64,000 nt of DNA, from the NCBI RefSeq assembly GCF_048595595.1, contig NZ_CP184347.1; one strand, 5' to 3'. Each line of letters opens with the position of its first letter. The stretch's first letter is position 1. A program made the position numbers and the translations under genes. The notes under the pieces were generated by a model. The model did not search any database and was not told the origin of the DNA. It was given only the letters and a program-made list of their open reading frames with translations. This document shows, in pieces, positions 53,463-62,450 of this stretch. The stretch comes from Bacteroides pyogenes_A. GTDB lineage: Bacteria; Bacteroidota; Bacteroidia; Bacteroidales; Bacteroidaceae.

Positions 53463-53550
53463 CTAAAGTTCTTCGGCTCTGATTCCGCTCCCACGCTGCG
53501 ACAGCGCATCGAGACGATAGTCTGTGCTAAAGTTCTTCGGCTCTGATTCC
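53463..53550. repeat. Duplicated 3' end of the downstream-read hypothetical gene
   Basis: The 24 bp at 53527-53550, which encode the last seven residues and stop of the hypothetical gene, occur again exactly at 53463-53486, 64 bp away in the same direction. The rest of 53252-53462 shows no gene. Confidence 0.75.
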
Positions 53551-54111
53551 CATCGCCTGCATCACAGAGAAAGCCAGCATATCCCATTTATATTCCAAAA
53601 CACTTTCCGGCTCGTTCATCCGCAACTGAATCACCTCCTTTTTCTTTACTTCATCCAAAGCTGCACTTACTCTGTCGCCATATTCCTCGTTGAACGAAAC
53701 TACAATCATCTTTTTCACTTCGGCAGAATCGGAAATTATCGCCAGAATATCCATAAACAATTCTTCGCGCGATACCATTCCTTCGGAAGAAACACCGGCA
53801 AAACTGTATTCCCCGTATCGGCACCGGAAAGCAACCCCGTTCAGCTCTTCCTTCAAGTCGGAAGGATGGCAATGAAGCAGACGGGCGGAATCCTTATCAT
53901 ACACGAATATGAATTGCACATCGTTATCCCCTTCTGCAATCCCGGCGTCCAAAGTCAGGTAAATGGCCAATGCGGAAAGGTCGATCTCTTGCAAGCTACG
54001 TTGTAAATGGGCTTCAAAATAAGCTTTCATATCGGCGATTACGAAATTCAAGAAAGCAGCGTCTATCAGCACCACTGTTTCCGAAAGTTTTATTTGAGGT
54101 TTCTCTGTCAT
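53527..54111 (-). CDS. Conserved-looking hypothetical protein
   Basis: The product is 194 residues from ATG 54111 (MTEKPQIKLSETVVLIDAAF); a start two codons upstream is also open. It is soluble and acidic. VVLIDAAFLNFVIADMKAYFE and LSALAIYLTLDAG open the protein, and VQFIFVYDKDSARLLHCHPSDL and VKKMIVVSFNEEYG form alternating strands, suggesting an alpha/beta fold. I do not recognise the family. Codon use matches its neighbours. It is monocistronic. Confidence 0.75.
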   Translation of the reverse strand: MTEKPQIKLSETVVLIDAAFLNFVIADMKAYFEAHLQRSLQEIDLSALAIYLTLDAGIAEGDNDVQFIFVYDKDSARLLHCHPSDLKEELNGVAFRCRYGEYSFAGVSSEGMVSREELFMDILAIISDSAEVKKMIVVSFNEEYGDRVSAALDEVKKKEVIQLRMNEPESVLEYKWDMLAFSVMQAMGIRAEEL

Positions 54112-54316
54112 ACACATAGTCTTATTTTGATTACAAAGTGTAAAGATACTATTTATAGTTTGATGACATGGCGTATTCCCGCCATTTTTTATCGTTTCGA
54201 ATCGAAATTGTTTATCTATAAGAAGGAAAAAAAGACATCTGTAGCAGCTTGCCTCAACCGGACGACAAAGCGAGTTCGATAGAAAAGAGATACATTTAGA
54301 ATAGTCAAAAAATATG

Positions 54317-54324
54317 TAATTTTG
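54317..54324 (+). promoter_or_regulatory. -7 box of the clpB promoter
   Basis: TAATTTTG lies about 145 bp before the clpB start. No heat-shock inverted repeat (CIRCE) is seen in the leader. Confidence 0.4.
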
Positions 54325-54466
54325 TCATAACCAAACAATTACATCGAGCCATTCTGTCTTTAAAACGGCTGTTTACGATGCAATATTGGCAGTTTTCCCC
54401 GCTTGGCAAATCTTTTGAGCGTTGAAGGGTGTTATTAAAAATAGAAAAGAAAGGAGAAATAAAGAT

Positions 54467-57055
54467 ATGAATTTCAACAATTTTACCATTAAATCGCAAG
54501 AAGCGGTACAGGAAGCCGTGAATCTGGCGCAAAGCCGGGGGCAACAGGCTATCGACCCCGCACACCTTTTGCTGGGAGTAATGAAAACAGGCGAGAACGT
54601 CACCAATTTCCTTTTTCAGAAGTTGGGAATGAACGGGCAGCAAGTAGCGCTCGTAGCAGAACGCCAGACGGAATCTTTGCCGAAAGTATCGGGCGGAGAG
54701 CCGTACCTGAGCCGTGAAACGAACGAAGTGCTGCAAAAAGCGACACAGTATTCCAAAGAGATGGGCGACGAGTTTGTTTCTCTGGAACATATTCTTTTGG
54801 CATTACTGACGGTCAGAAGCAGCGTCTCCACCATTCTGAAAGATGCGGGTATGACGGAGAGCGAACTGCGCAATGCCATCAACGAACTCAGAAAGGGCGA
54901 GAAAGTAACGTCGCAATCGAGTGAAGACACTTATCAGTCGCTCGAAAAATATGCCATCAACCTGAACGAAGCCGCACGCAGCGGAAAGCTCGATCCGGTG
55001 ATCGGACGTGACGAAGAGATACGGCGGGTGCTTCAGATTCTGAGCCGGCGTACCAAAAACAATCCTATATTAATAGGTGAACCGGGTACGGGGAAAACGG
55101 CCATTGTCGAGGGGTTGGCTCACCGCATTCTGCGGGGCGACGTTCCGGAGAACCTGAAAAACAAACAGGTCTACTCGTTGGATATGGGCGCTCTCGTGGC
55201 AGGCGCAAAATACAAAGGAGAGTTTGAGGAACGATTGAAGTCGGTTATCAACGAAGTGAAGAAGTCGAATGGCGACATCATTCTGTTCATCGACGAGATT
55301 CATACGCTGGTAGGCGCCGGGAAAGGCGAAGGAGCGATGGATGCCGCCAACATCCTCAAGCCTGCGTTGGCGCGTGGGGAACTCCGTTCTATCGGGGCAA
55401 CGACTTTGGACGAATACCAGAAGTATTTTGAAAAAGACAAAGCTTTGGAAAGACGTTTCCAGATTGTGATGGTCGACGAGCCGGATACGCTCAGCACCAT
55501 CTCCATTCTTCGCGGACTGAAGGAACGTTATGAAAATCATCACCACGTGCGCATCAAAGACGATGCCATCATTGCTGCCGTAGAGCTGAGCAGTCGCTAC
55601 ATTACCGACCGCTTCCTCCCCGACAAGGCCATCGACCTGATGGATGAAGCGGCAGCCAAGTTGCGTATGGAGGTCGACTCCGTACCGGAAGAGCTGGACG
55701 AAATCTCCCGGAAAATCAAACAACTGGAGATTGAACGAGAAGCCATCAAACGTGAGAACGACATACCGAAACTCGAAGCTATAGGCAAAGAACTTGCCGA
55801 ACTGAAAGAACAGGAAACCTCGTACAAAGCGAAATGGCAAAGCGAAAAGGCGCTGATGGACAAGATACAGCAGAACAAGGTGGAAATAGAGAATCTGAAA
55901 TTCGAAGCGGATAAAGCCGAGCGCGAAGGCGACTACGGGAAAGTGGCCGAAATACGTTACGGAAAACTTCAGGAATTGAACCGGGAAATCGAAGAGACAC
56001 AGAAACAATTGCATGAAATGCAGGGAGACAAAGCGATGATCAAAGAGGAAGTGGACGCGGAGGACATCGCCGATGTGGTTTCGCGGTGGACCGGAATTCC
56101 CGTAAGCAAGATGCTGCAAAGCGAAAAGGACAAACTGCTGCATCTGGAAGAAGAACTCCACAAACGTGTAATCGGGCAGGATGAAGCCATAGAGGCCGTA
56201 TCCGATGCCGTGCGCCGGAGCCGCGCAGGCTTGCAGGATCCGAAACGCCCCATCGGTTCGTTTATCTTCCTCGGTACTACCGGTGTGGGAAAAACGGAGC
56301 TGGCGAAAGCATTGGCGGAGTTCCTCTTCGACGACGAAAGCATGATGACCCGCATCGACATGAGCGAATATCAGGAGAAGCATAGCGTTTCGCGTTTGGT
56401 GGGCGCGCCTCCGGGATATGTAGGCTACGATGAGGGCGGCCAACTGACCGAAGCGATCCGCCGGAAGCCGTATTCGGTAGTACTGTTTGACGAAATCGAA
56501 AAAGCGCATCCCGATGTTTTCAATATTTTGCTACAGGTGCTCGACGACGGACGGCTGACAGACAACAAAGGCCGGCTGGTGAACTTCAAAAACACCATCA
56601 TCATCATGACCTCGAACATGGGAAGCGGCTATATACAAAGCCAGATGGAAAAAATGAACGGCGGCAACAAGGAAGAAATCATCGAGGAGACGAAAAGAGA
56701 GGTGATGAATATGCTGAAAAAGACGATTCGTCCCGAATTTCTGAACCGTATCGACGAAACAATCATGTTCCTGCCGCTGACGGAAAAAGAAATCAGGAAG
56801 ATTGTTCTCCTCCAAATTAAGAGTGTGCAAAAGATGCTTGCCGATAATGGAGTGGAACTGATACTTTCGGAACACGCCGTAGACTTCCTGTCACAAGTGG
56901 GATATGATCCCGAATTCGGCGCACGTCCCGTGAAGAGAGCAATTCAACGCTACTTGCTGAACGACTTGTCGAAAAAACTTCTCTCGCAGGAGGTGGACCG
57001 AAGCAAGCCCATCATTGTGGATGCCGGCGGAAGCGGATTAGTATTCAGCAACTGA
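54467..57055 (+). CDS. clpB: ClpB disaggregase
   Basis: The 862-residue Hsp100 ATPase threads aggregated proteins with DnaK. The start MNFNNFTIKSQEAVQ is at 54467, after AAAGGAG at 54449-54455. The Clp N-domain spans about 1-145. AAA1 carries Walker A GEPGTGKT at 204-211, the M-domain coiled coil lies at about 400-525, and AAA2 carries Walker A GTTGVGKTELAKAL near 605 and YVGYDEGGQLTEAIRRKPYSVV. The long middle domain separates it from ClpA and ClpC. It stands alone, with a partial 3' duplication and a terminator downstream. Confidence 0.97.
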   Translation: MNFNNFTIKSQEAVQEAVNLAQSRGQQAIDPAHLLLGVMKTGENVTNFLFQKLGMNGQQVALVAERQTESLPKVSGGEPYLSRETNEVLQKATQYSKEMGDEFVSLEHILLALLTVRSSVSTILKDAGMTESELRNAINELRKGEKVTSQSSEDTYQSLEKYAINLNEAARSGKLDPVIGRDEEIRRVLQILSRRTKNNPILIGEPGTGKTAIVEGLAHRILRGDVPENLKNKQVYSLDMGALVAGAKYKGEFEERLKSVINEVKKSNGDIILFIDEIHTLVGAGKGEGAMDAANILKPALARGELRSIGATTLDEYQKYFEKDKALERRFQIVMVDEPDTLSTISILRGLKERYENHHHVRIKDDAIIAAVELSSRYITDRFLPDKAIDLMDEAAAKLRMEVDSVPEELDEISRKIKQLEIEREAIKRENDIPKLEAIGKELAELKEQETSYKAKWQSEKALMDKIQQNKVEIENLKFEADKAEREGDYGKVAEIRYGKLQELNREIEETQKQLHEMQGDKAMIKEEVDAEDIADVVSRWTGIPVSKMLQSEKDKLLHLEEELHKRVIGQDEAIEAVSDAVRRSRAGLQDPKRPIGSFIFLGTTGVGKTELAKALAEFLFDDESMMTRIDMSEYQEKHSVSRLVGAPPGYVGYDEGGQLTEAIRRKPYSVVLFDEIEKAHPDVFNILLQVLDDGRLTDNKGRLVNFKNTIIIMTSNMGSGYIQSQMEKMNGGNKEEIIEETKREVMNMLKKTIRPEFLNRIDETIMFLPLTEKEIRKIVLLQIKSVQKMLADNGVELILSEHAVDFLSQVGYDPEFGARPVKRAIQRYLLNDLSKKLLSQEVDRSKPIIVDAGGSGLVFSN

Positions 57056-57145
57056 CAAACTTCGGCAGTTGCAGTTAAAGAAATTAGAGTTCTCACAATA
57101 AACTTACAGCTAATCCTGACAAACTTCGGCAGTTGCGGTTAAAGA
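57053..57145. repeat. Duplicated clpB stop region
   Basis: The 29 bp at 57053-57081, beginning with the clpB TGA, recur at 57117-57145 with one difference. The offset is 64 bp, the same as at 53463/53527. Confidence 0.75.
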
Positions 57146-57191
57146 GGCAGTATAAGGCCCGGCATATACCGGAGAATTACACTGCCTCTTT
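57141..57191 (+). terminator. Terminator of clpB
   Basis: AAAGAGGCAGT (57141-57151) is the exact inverse of ACTGCCTCTTT (57181-57191), with an inner GGCCCGG/CCGG stem. The remaining 57192-57400 shows no gene. Confidence 0.65.
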
Positions 57192-57407
57192 CGCAAATGG
57201 CAAACGACAATCTTTTTTTGCATCGGAAAGAGCGAAGGTTTCCTTCCGCACAAGAAGAAATAAGAAAGAATGCAGCGAACTTATTCGTACGACGACTTCT
57301 CCCGTATCCCGCAAAAAAATCCGTTTTTGAAAACAGATTCACTTCCGGAAAAAAAGAATATATCCGCACAAAGACGGGAATTATTTCAATGGTTTCTGAT
57401 AAAATTG

Positions 57408-57415
57408 TATCTTTG
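57408..57415 (+). promoter_or_regulatory. -7 box of the pheS promoter
   Basis: TATCTTTG lies 45 bp before the pheS start. Confidence 0.5.
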
Positions 57416-57459
57416 CAAGGTTTTATCAACGAACTGAAAACAATATATTAGATAGAAAG

Positions 57460-58479
57460 ATGATAGCTAAAATTGAACAACTTCTGCAAGAAGTGGCGGC
57501 TTTGCACGCTTCCAATGCCGAAGAGCTTGAAGCGCTCCGCATCAAATACCTCAGTAAAAAAGGAGCCATAAACGATTTAATGGCAGACTTCCGCAACGTT
57601 CCTGCCGAACTGAAGAAAGAAGTCGGGATGAAATTGAACGAATTGAAAAACAAAGCGCAAGAAACGATCAGCGCATTGAAAGAACAGTTCGAATGCCAGG
57701 ATAACGACAGCGAAGGATTGGACCTGACAAGAACGGCATCGGCCGTTAAACTGGGTACTCGTCATCCGCTTTCTATCGTACGCAATGAAATCATCGATAT
57801 TTTTGCCCGTCTGGGATTCAGCATTGCCGAAGGCCCTGAAATAGAGGACGACTGGCATGTGTTCTCCGCCCTCAACTTTGCGGAAGATCATCCCGCACGC
57901 GACATGCAAGATACGTTCTTTATCGAGTCTCACCCCGATGTGGTATTGCGTACGCATACATCTTCCGTACAAAGCCGGGTGATGGAGACTTCACAACCTC
58001 CCATCCGCATCATCTGTCCGGGGCGTGTATATCGCAACGAAGCCATCAGCTACCGCGCGCACTGTTTCTTCCATCAGGTGGAGGCGCTCTATATCGACAA
58101 GAACGTATCGTTCACCGACCTGAAGCAAGTATTGTTGCTTTTCGCCAAAGAGATGTTCGGCGCCGACACAAAGATACGTTTGCGCCCGTCGTACTTCCCG
58201 TTTACGGAACCGAGCGCGGAAATGGACATCAGTTGCAATATATGCGGCGGAAAAGGATGCCCGTTCTGCAAACATACCGGATGGGTGGAAATTCTCGGTT
58301 GCGGCATGGTGGATCCGAACGTGCTCGACTCCAACGGAATCGACAGCAAAATATACAGCGGATATGCTTTGGGAATGGGGGTAGAACGAATCACTAACCT
58401 GAAATATCAGGTGAAAGACCTCCGCATGTTCTCTGAAAACGATACTCGCTTCCTGAAAGAATTCGAAGCAGCCTATTAA
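57460..58479 (+). CDS. pheS: Phenylalanyl-tRNA synthetase alpha subunit
   Basis: The 339-residue class II synthetase subunit has an N-terminal coiled coil (about 1-85). Class II motif 2 is PGRVYRNEAISYRAHCFFHQVE and motif 3 is YALGMGVERITNLKY. Between them a Cys cluster, CNICGGKGCPFCKHTGW, forms a CxxCx4CxxC zinc-finger-like insertion that the E. coli enzyme lacks. The partner pheT is not adjacent, as is usual in Bacteroides. Confidence 0.95.
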   Translation: MIAKIEQLLQEVAALHASNAEELEALRIKYLSKKGAINDLMADFRNVPAELKKEVGMKLNELKNKAQETISALKEQFECQDNDSEGLDLTRTASAVKLGTRHPLSIVRNEIIDIFARLGFSIAEGPEIEDDWHVFSALNFAEDHPARDMQDTFFIESHPDVVLRTHTSSVQSRVMETSQPPIRIICPGRVYRNEAISYRAHCFFHQVEALYIDKNVSFTDLKQVLLLFAKEMFGADTKIRLRPSYFPFTEPSAEMDISCNICGGKGCPFCKHTGWVEILGCGMVDPNVLDSNGIDSKIYSGYALGMGVERITNLKYQVKDLRMFSENDTRFLKEFEAAY

Positions 58480-58483
58480 AAAA

Positions 58484-58526
58484 TCGTTGAAGGTGTGTCT
58501 CTTTTTTGCAGACACACCTTCAACGA
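58484..58526. terminator. 17-bp perfect hairpin after pheS
   Basis: TCGTTGAAGGTGTGTCT (58484-58500) is the exact inverse of 58510-58526. A T-run sits in the loop rather than after the stem, so termination mode is uncertain. Confidence 0.55.
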
Positions 58527-58667
58527 TAATAAACAGGCAAAATTTACATCATAAATAATATATGGTGCAAAAAGGCTGAAAAGCTGAAATAAGCAGAGAA
58601 ACGGCCGACGACCAACTAAAACAGCATGATCGGTTGCCGGTTACAAAACGTTCTAATCTTTTAAAAA

Positions 58668-59867
58668 GTGGCAAAGGATAGACTCATAACTTACAGCTAC
58701 TGTTTCATCCTGGCAGCCAATTTCTTATTATATTTTGGCTTCTGGTTGTTGATTCCCGTACTCCCGTTCTATCTTTCCGAATCTTTCGGAGCAGGAAACT
58801 CCACAATCGGCATCGTGCTCTCGTGCTATACCGTGGCAGCCCTCTGTATCCGTCCTTTTTCCGGCTATCTGCTCGACACATTTGCCCGAAAGCCGCTTTA
58901 TCTGTTCGCCTACTTTATTTTCACAATGATGTTCGCCGGCTACCTCATTGCCGGGTCGCTCGCCCTTTTCATCATGTTCCGCATCATACACGGCGTCTCG
59001 TTCGGAACGGTAACCGTAGCAGGCAATACGGTGGTGATAGACATTATGCCTTCTTCACGCAGAGGAGAAGGATTGGGATACTATGGACTGACCAATAACA
59101 TAGCCATGTCCGTCGGTCCCATGTTCGGATTGTTCCTGCACGATGCAGGCGTTCAATTTTCCACCATATTTATTTATGCTTTTACTTCCTGTATGCTGGG
59201 AATGCTCGCCGCATGCATCGTTAAGACACCATATAAACCACCGGTAGAAAGAGAGCCTATTTCACTCGACCGCTTCATCCTGCTGAGAGGAGTGCCTGCG
59301 GGTTTCAGTTTGCTTTTGCTGTCCATTCCCTATGGAATGACCACCAATTACGTGGCGATGTACGCCCGAGAGATAGGACTCGACACGAAAACAGGATTTT
59401 TCTTCACTTTCATGGCCCTGGGAATGGCCGTCTCGCGTATATTCTCGGGCAAACTGGTAGATAAAGGGAAAATCACCCAGGTGATCGCTGCCGGGCTGTA
59501 CATCGTTATGCTCAGCTTCTTTCTGCTTTCCGCCTGCGTATATCTGATAAGATGGGACGAGAACGTTTGCCGCACGGTATTCTTCGGCATTGCCCTACTG
59601 CTGGGCATCGGATTCGGCATCATGTTTCCGGCGTTCAATACGCTGTTTGTCAACCTTGCGCCGAACAGCAAACGCGGAACCGCCACGTCCACTTATCTGA
59701 CATCATGGGATGTCGGCATCGGCATCGGCATGTTAACGGGAGGGTACATTGCAGAAATCAGCACGTTCGACAAAGCATATCTGTTCGGCGCTTGCCTCAC
59801 AGTACTCTCCATGCTTTACTTCAACCTGAAAGTAACGCCCCATTACCATAAAAACAAACTGCGATGA
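58668..59867 (+). CDS. Major facilitator superfamily transporter
   Basis: A 399-residue membrane protein with about 12 hydrophobic segments. It starts at GTG 58668 (MAKDRLITYSYCF). MFS features are RPFSGYLLDTFARKPLY after segment 2 and RIFSGKLVDKGKI between segments 8 and 9 region. No signature fixes the substrate; arabinose-efflux-like or drug-efflux annotation would be a guess. Its TGA overlaps the ATG of nth (ATGA). Confidence 0.9.
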   Translation: MAKDRLITYSYCFILAANFLLYFGFWLLIPVLPFYLSESFGAGNSTIGIVLSCYTVAALCIRPFSGYLLDTFARKPLYLFAYFIFTMMFAGYLIAGSLALFIMFRIIHGVSFGTVTVAGNTVVIDIMPSSRRGEGLGYYGLTNNIAMSVGPMFGLFLHDAGVQFSTIFIYAFTSCMLGMLAACIVKTPYKPPVEREPISLDRFILLRGVPAGFSLLLLSIPYGMTTNYVAMYAREIGLDTKTGFFFTFMALGMAVSRIFSGKLVDKGKITQVIAAGLYIVMLSFFLLSACVYLIRWDENVCRTVFFGIALLLGIGFGIMFPAFNTLFVNLAPNSKRGTATSTYLTSWDVGIGIGMLTGGYIAEISTFDKAYLFGACLTVLSMLYFNLKVTPHYHKNKLR

Positions 59868-60541
59868 GAAAAAAAGAACGATATGAAAAAGTAATCGCCT
59901 GGTTCAAGGCAAATGTCCCGGTAGCCGAAACAGAATTACATTACAACAATCCGTACGAATTGTTGATAGCAGTGATTCTTTCCGCCCAATGCACCGACAA
60001 ACGGGTAAACATGGTTACTCCTCCTCTGGTTCGTGATTTTCCTACTCCGGAGGCGTTGGCAGCGACCACTCCCGAAGTGATTTTTGAATATATCCGCAGT
60101 GTGTCTTATCCCAACAACAAGGCTAAACATTTGGTCGGGATGGCACGCATGCTGGTCGAGAAGTTCGACAGTGAAGTTCCCGACAATCTTGAAGACCTGA
60201 CTAAACTTCCGGGTGTGGGACGAAAGACGGCGAACGTCATCCGGTCGGTAGTATTCAAAAAAGCAGCCATGGCGGTAGACACACATGTGTTCCGTGTAAG
60301 CCACCGCATCGGTCTGGTGCCGAAAAGATGCACCACACCGCTTAGCGTAGAAAAAGAATTGACCAGAAACATTCCGGAAGAGTTGATCCCCATCGCTCAT
60401 CATTGGCTCATTCTGCACGGTCGCTACATCTGTCAGGCACGTGCCCCGAAATGTGATATATGTGGTTTGCAATTAATGTGCAAACATTTCTCAGACACCT
60501 ATAAAGTAACCAAAGAGGATTCTAAAGCAGCGAATAAATAA
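59864..60541 (+). CDS. nth: Endonuclease III
   Basis: The 225-residue DNA glycosylase/AP lyase removes oxidised pyrimidines. The helix-hairpin-helix is LPGVGRKTANVIRS with the catalytic Lys, and the catalytic Asp is in AVDTHVFRVSHRIG. The iron-sulfur cluster ligands CQARAPKCDICGLQLMC follow the C-x6-C-x2-C-x5-C spacing. It is translationally coupled to the MFS gene. Confidence 0.96.
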   Translation: MRKKERYEKVIAWFKANVPVAETELHYNNPYELLIAVILSAQCTDKRVNMVTPPLVRDFPTPEALAATTPEVIFEYIRSVSYPNNKAKHLVGMARMLVEKFDSEVPDNLEDLTKLPGVGRKTANVIRSVVFKKAAMAVDTHVFRVSHRIGLVPKRCTTPLSVEKELTRNIPEELIPIAHHWLILHGRYICQARAPKCDICGLQLMCKHFSDTYKVTKEDSKAANK

Positions 60542-60549
60542 AGAATTAA

Positions 60550-60581
60550 TTGCGAAGAAACAGAAATAAATAGTAACTTTG
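60550..60581 (+). promoter_or_regulatory. Promoter of pgk
   Basis: TTG (60550-60552) and TAACTTTG (60574-60581) are 21 bp apart, 52 bp before pgk. Confidence 0.6.
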
Positions 60582-60633
60582 CGGTCTATCGAAGAAGATT
60601 TTTTAAAACACTTTTAAATAAAAATAGAGTATT

Positions 60634-61893
60634 ATGCAAACAATTGACAATTTCAATTTTGCCGGTAAAAAGGCATTTGTTCGCGTGGACTTCAATGTAC
60701 CTCTGGACGAAAACTTCAACATTACAGACGACACACGTATGCGCGCGGCTCTTCCTACCCTGAAGAAGATTCTTGCAGACGGCGGAAGCATCATCATCGG
60801 TTCTCACTTGGGCCGTCCGAAAGGCGTGACTGACAAATTTTCTTTAAAGCATATCCTGAAACATCTTTCCGAATTGTTGGGTGTTGAAGTTCAGTTTGCC
60901 AACGATTGCATGGGCGAAGAAGCTGTCAAGAAGTCGGCGGCATTGAAACCCGGAGAAGTATTGTTGCTCGAAAATCTCCGTTTTTACGTAGAGGAAGAAG
61001 GCAAACCGAGAGGCTTGGCAGAAGACGCTACGGATGAAGAGAAAGCGGCTGCAAAGAAAGCTGTGAAAGAAAGCCAGAAAGAGTTCACCAAGAAGCTGGC
61101 TTCTTATGCCGACTGTTACGTGAACGACGCCTTCGGAACCGCTCACCGCGCTCATGCTTCTACCGCACTGATCGCTAAACACTTCGATACTGACAATAAG
61201 ATGTTCGGCTACCTGATGGAGAAAGAAGTAAAAGCGGTAGATAAGGTTTTGAACGACATCAAGCGTCCGTTTACCGCTATCATGGGTGGTTCTAAAGTCT
61301 CTTCGAAAATCGAAATCATCGAAAATCTGCTGAACAAAGTAGACAACCTGATTATTGCCGGCGGTATGACCTATACCTTTACCAAAGCAATGGGCGGCAA
61401 AATCGGTATCTCTATTTGTGAAGACGACAAGCTCGATTTGGCTTTGGACCTGATGAAAAAAGCCAAAGAAAAAGGCGTTAATCTGGTTTTGGCTGTAGAC
61501 GCAAAGATTGCCGACGCTTTCTCTAACGACGCCAACACTAAATTCTGCGCAGTGAATGAAATTCCCGATGGATGGGAAGGCTTGGATATCGGCCCGAAAA
61601 CAGAAGAAATTTTCGCAAAAGTAATCAAAGACTCCAAGACTATTCTTTGGAACGGTCCGACAGGGGTATTTGAATTTGAAAACTTTACGCACGGCTCGCG
61701 CGCGGTAGGCGAAGCTATTGTAGAAGCTACGAAAAACGGCGCGTTCTCTCTCGTTGGCGGCGGTGACTCCGTAGCTTGTGTCAATAAATTCGGCCTTGCA
61801 AGCGGTGTATCTTACGTATCTACCGGTGGCGGCGCATTGCTCGAAGCGATCGAAGGAAAGGTTCTTCCGGGTATTGCTGCCATCCAAGAGTAA
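60634..61893 (+). CDS. pgk: Phosphoglycerate kinase
   Basis: The 419-residue glycolytic enzyme makes ATP from 1,3-bisphosphoglycerate. Substrate residues are in VRVDFNVPLDENFN and IGSHLGRPKG, and nucleotide-site features are GGSKVSSKIEIIENL, NGPTGVFEFENF and GGGDSVACVNKFG. A short insertion rich in Glu/Lys (about 125-148) is common in Bacteroidetes. It is monocistronic with its own promoter. Confidence 0.97.
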   Translation: MQTIDNFNFAGKKAFVRVDFNVPLDENFNITDDTRMRAALPTLKKILADGGSIIIGSHLGRPKGVTDKFSLKHILKHLSELLGVEVQFANDCMGEEAVKKSAALKPGEVLLLENLRFYVEEEGKPRGLAEDATDEEKAAAKKAVKESQKEFTKKLASYADCYVNDAFGTAHRAHASTALIAKHFDTDNKMFGYLMEKEVKAVDKVLNDIKRPFTAIMGGSKVSSKIEIIENLLNKVDNLIIAGGMTYTFTKAMGGKIGISICEDDKLDLALDLMKKAKEKGVNLVLAVDAKIADAFSNDANTKFCAVNEIPDGWEGLDIGPKTEEIFAKVIKDSKTILWNGPTGVFEFENFTHGSRAVGEAIVEATKNGAFSLVGGGDSVACVNKFGLASGVSYVSTGGGALLEAIEGKVLPGIAAIQE

Positions 61894-62450
61894 TCCATTG
61901 TCGGAAGATAATAACTTGAGAAGCCGGATCTGAACGCCGAAAAATCAGTTCGGAATTCAGATCTTACAGACAATCGGCTTCAGCCATAACCGGAAATATC
62001 ATTTTGCCTGTGCAAGCAGAGCTAAAACGGTATTTCCGGTTTGCTTTTTACGGGCGGTGGGAAAGTTATTCCATACCAATTATAATACGCTTTCACATTC
62101 AGTCAAGATACAAATTAATCCGTAATTGCATTTTCAACCGGCGGATATCAGAAACCATAACCGGATGGTTCAACCATACCTCCCCAAGAAGTTACTTATC
62201 GACTTTCTTCTCTTTTCCTCCCCACCTTAGCTGTTTCTTCAATAATCCGCCAATTTACTTTTTCCTTTGCTCCGTAAGAACCGGACTCCCCTGTCCAAGG
62301 CGCGCACATTCCGGAAGCATGCGATATTTCATACCTTTTCTCCACCGTTTTTTTCGATTTCACCTCCTTTGTCTATGGGTATTTGGCATTCTTTTTGTAC
62401 TTTTATAACCGAATAGGATACTTTGCGGGAAGATAAAGAGAAGCATAAAT
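61894..62450. other. Gene-free stretch with nested hairpin after pgk
   Basis: GAAGCCG (61920-61926) pairs with CGGCTTC (61975-61981) and GATCTGAA (61927-61934) with TTCAGATC (61956-61963), a nested stem that may end pgk transcripts. The rest to 62450 has no supported gene; a rightward ORF there lacks a family pattern or ribosome site. Confidence 0.5.

Noticed and set aside
53309..53587. 92-codon ORF upstream of the LysR gene
   Set aside because: It spans the duplicated gene end and overlaps the hypothetical gene in another frame, without a family pattern.
55070..56509. 479-codon ORF antisense to clpB
   Set aside because: A shadow of the clpB codons; Phe/His/Arg-rich, without its own motifs.
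62004..62408. 134-codon ORF between pgk and the last gene
   Set aside because: Phe/Arg/Ser-rich translation of AT-rich DNA with no ribosome site or recognisable motif.
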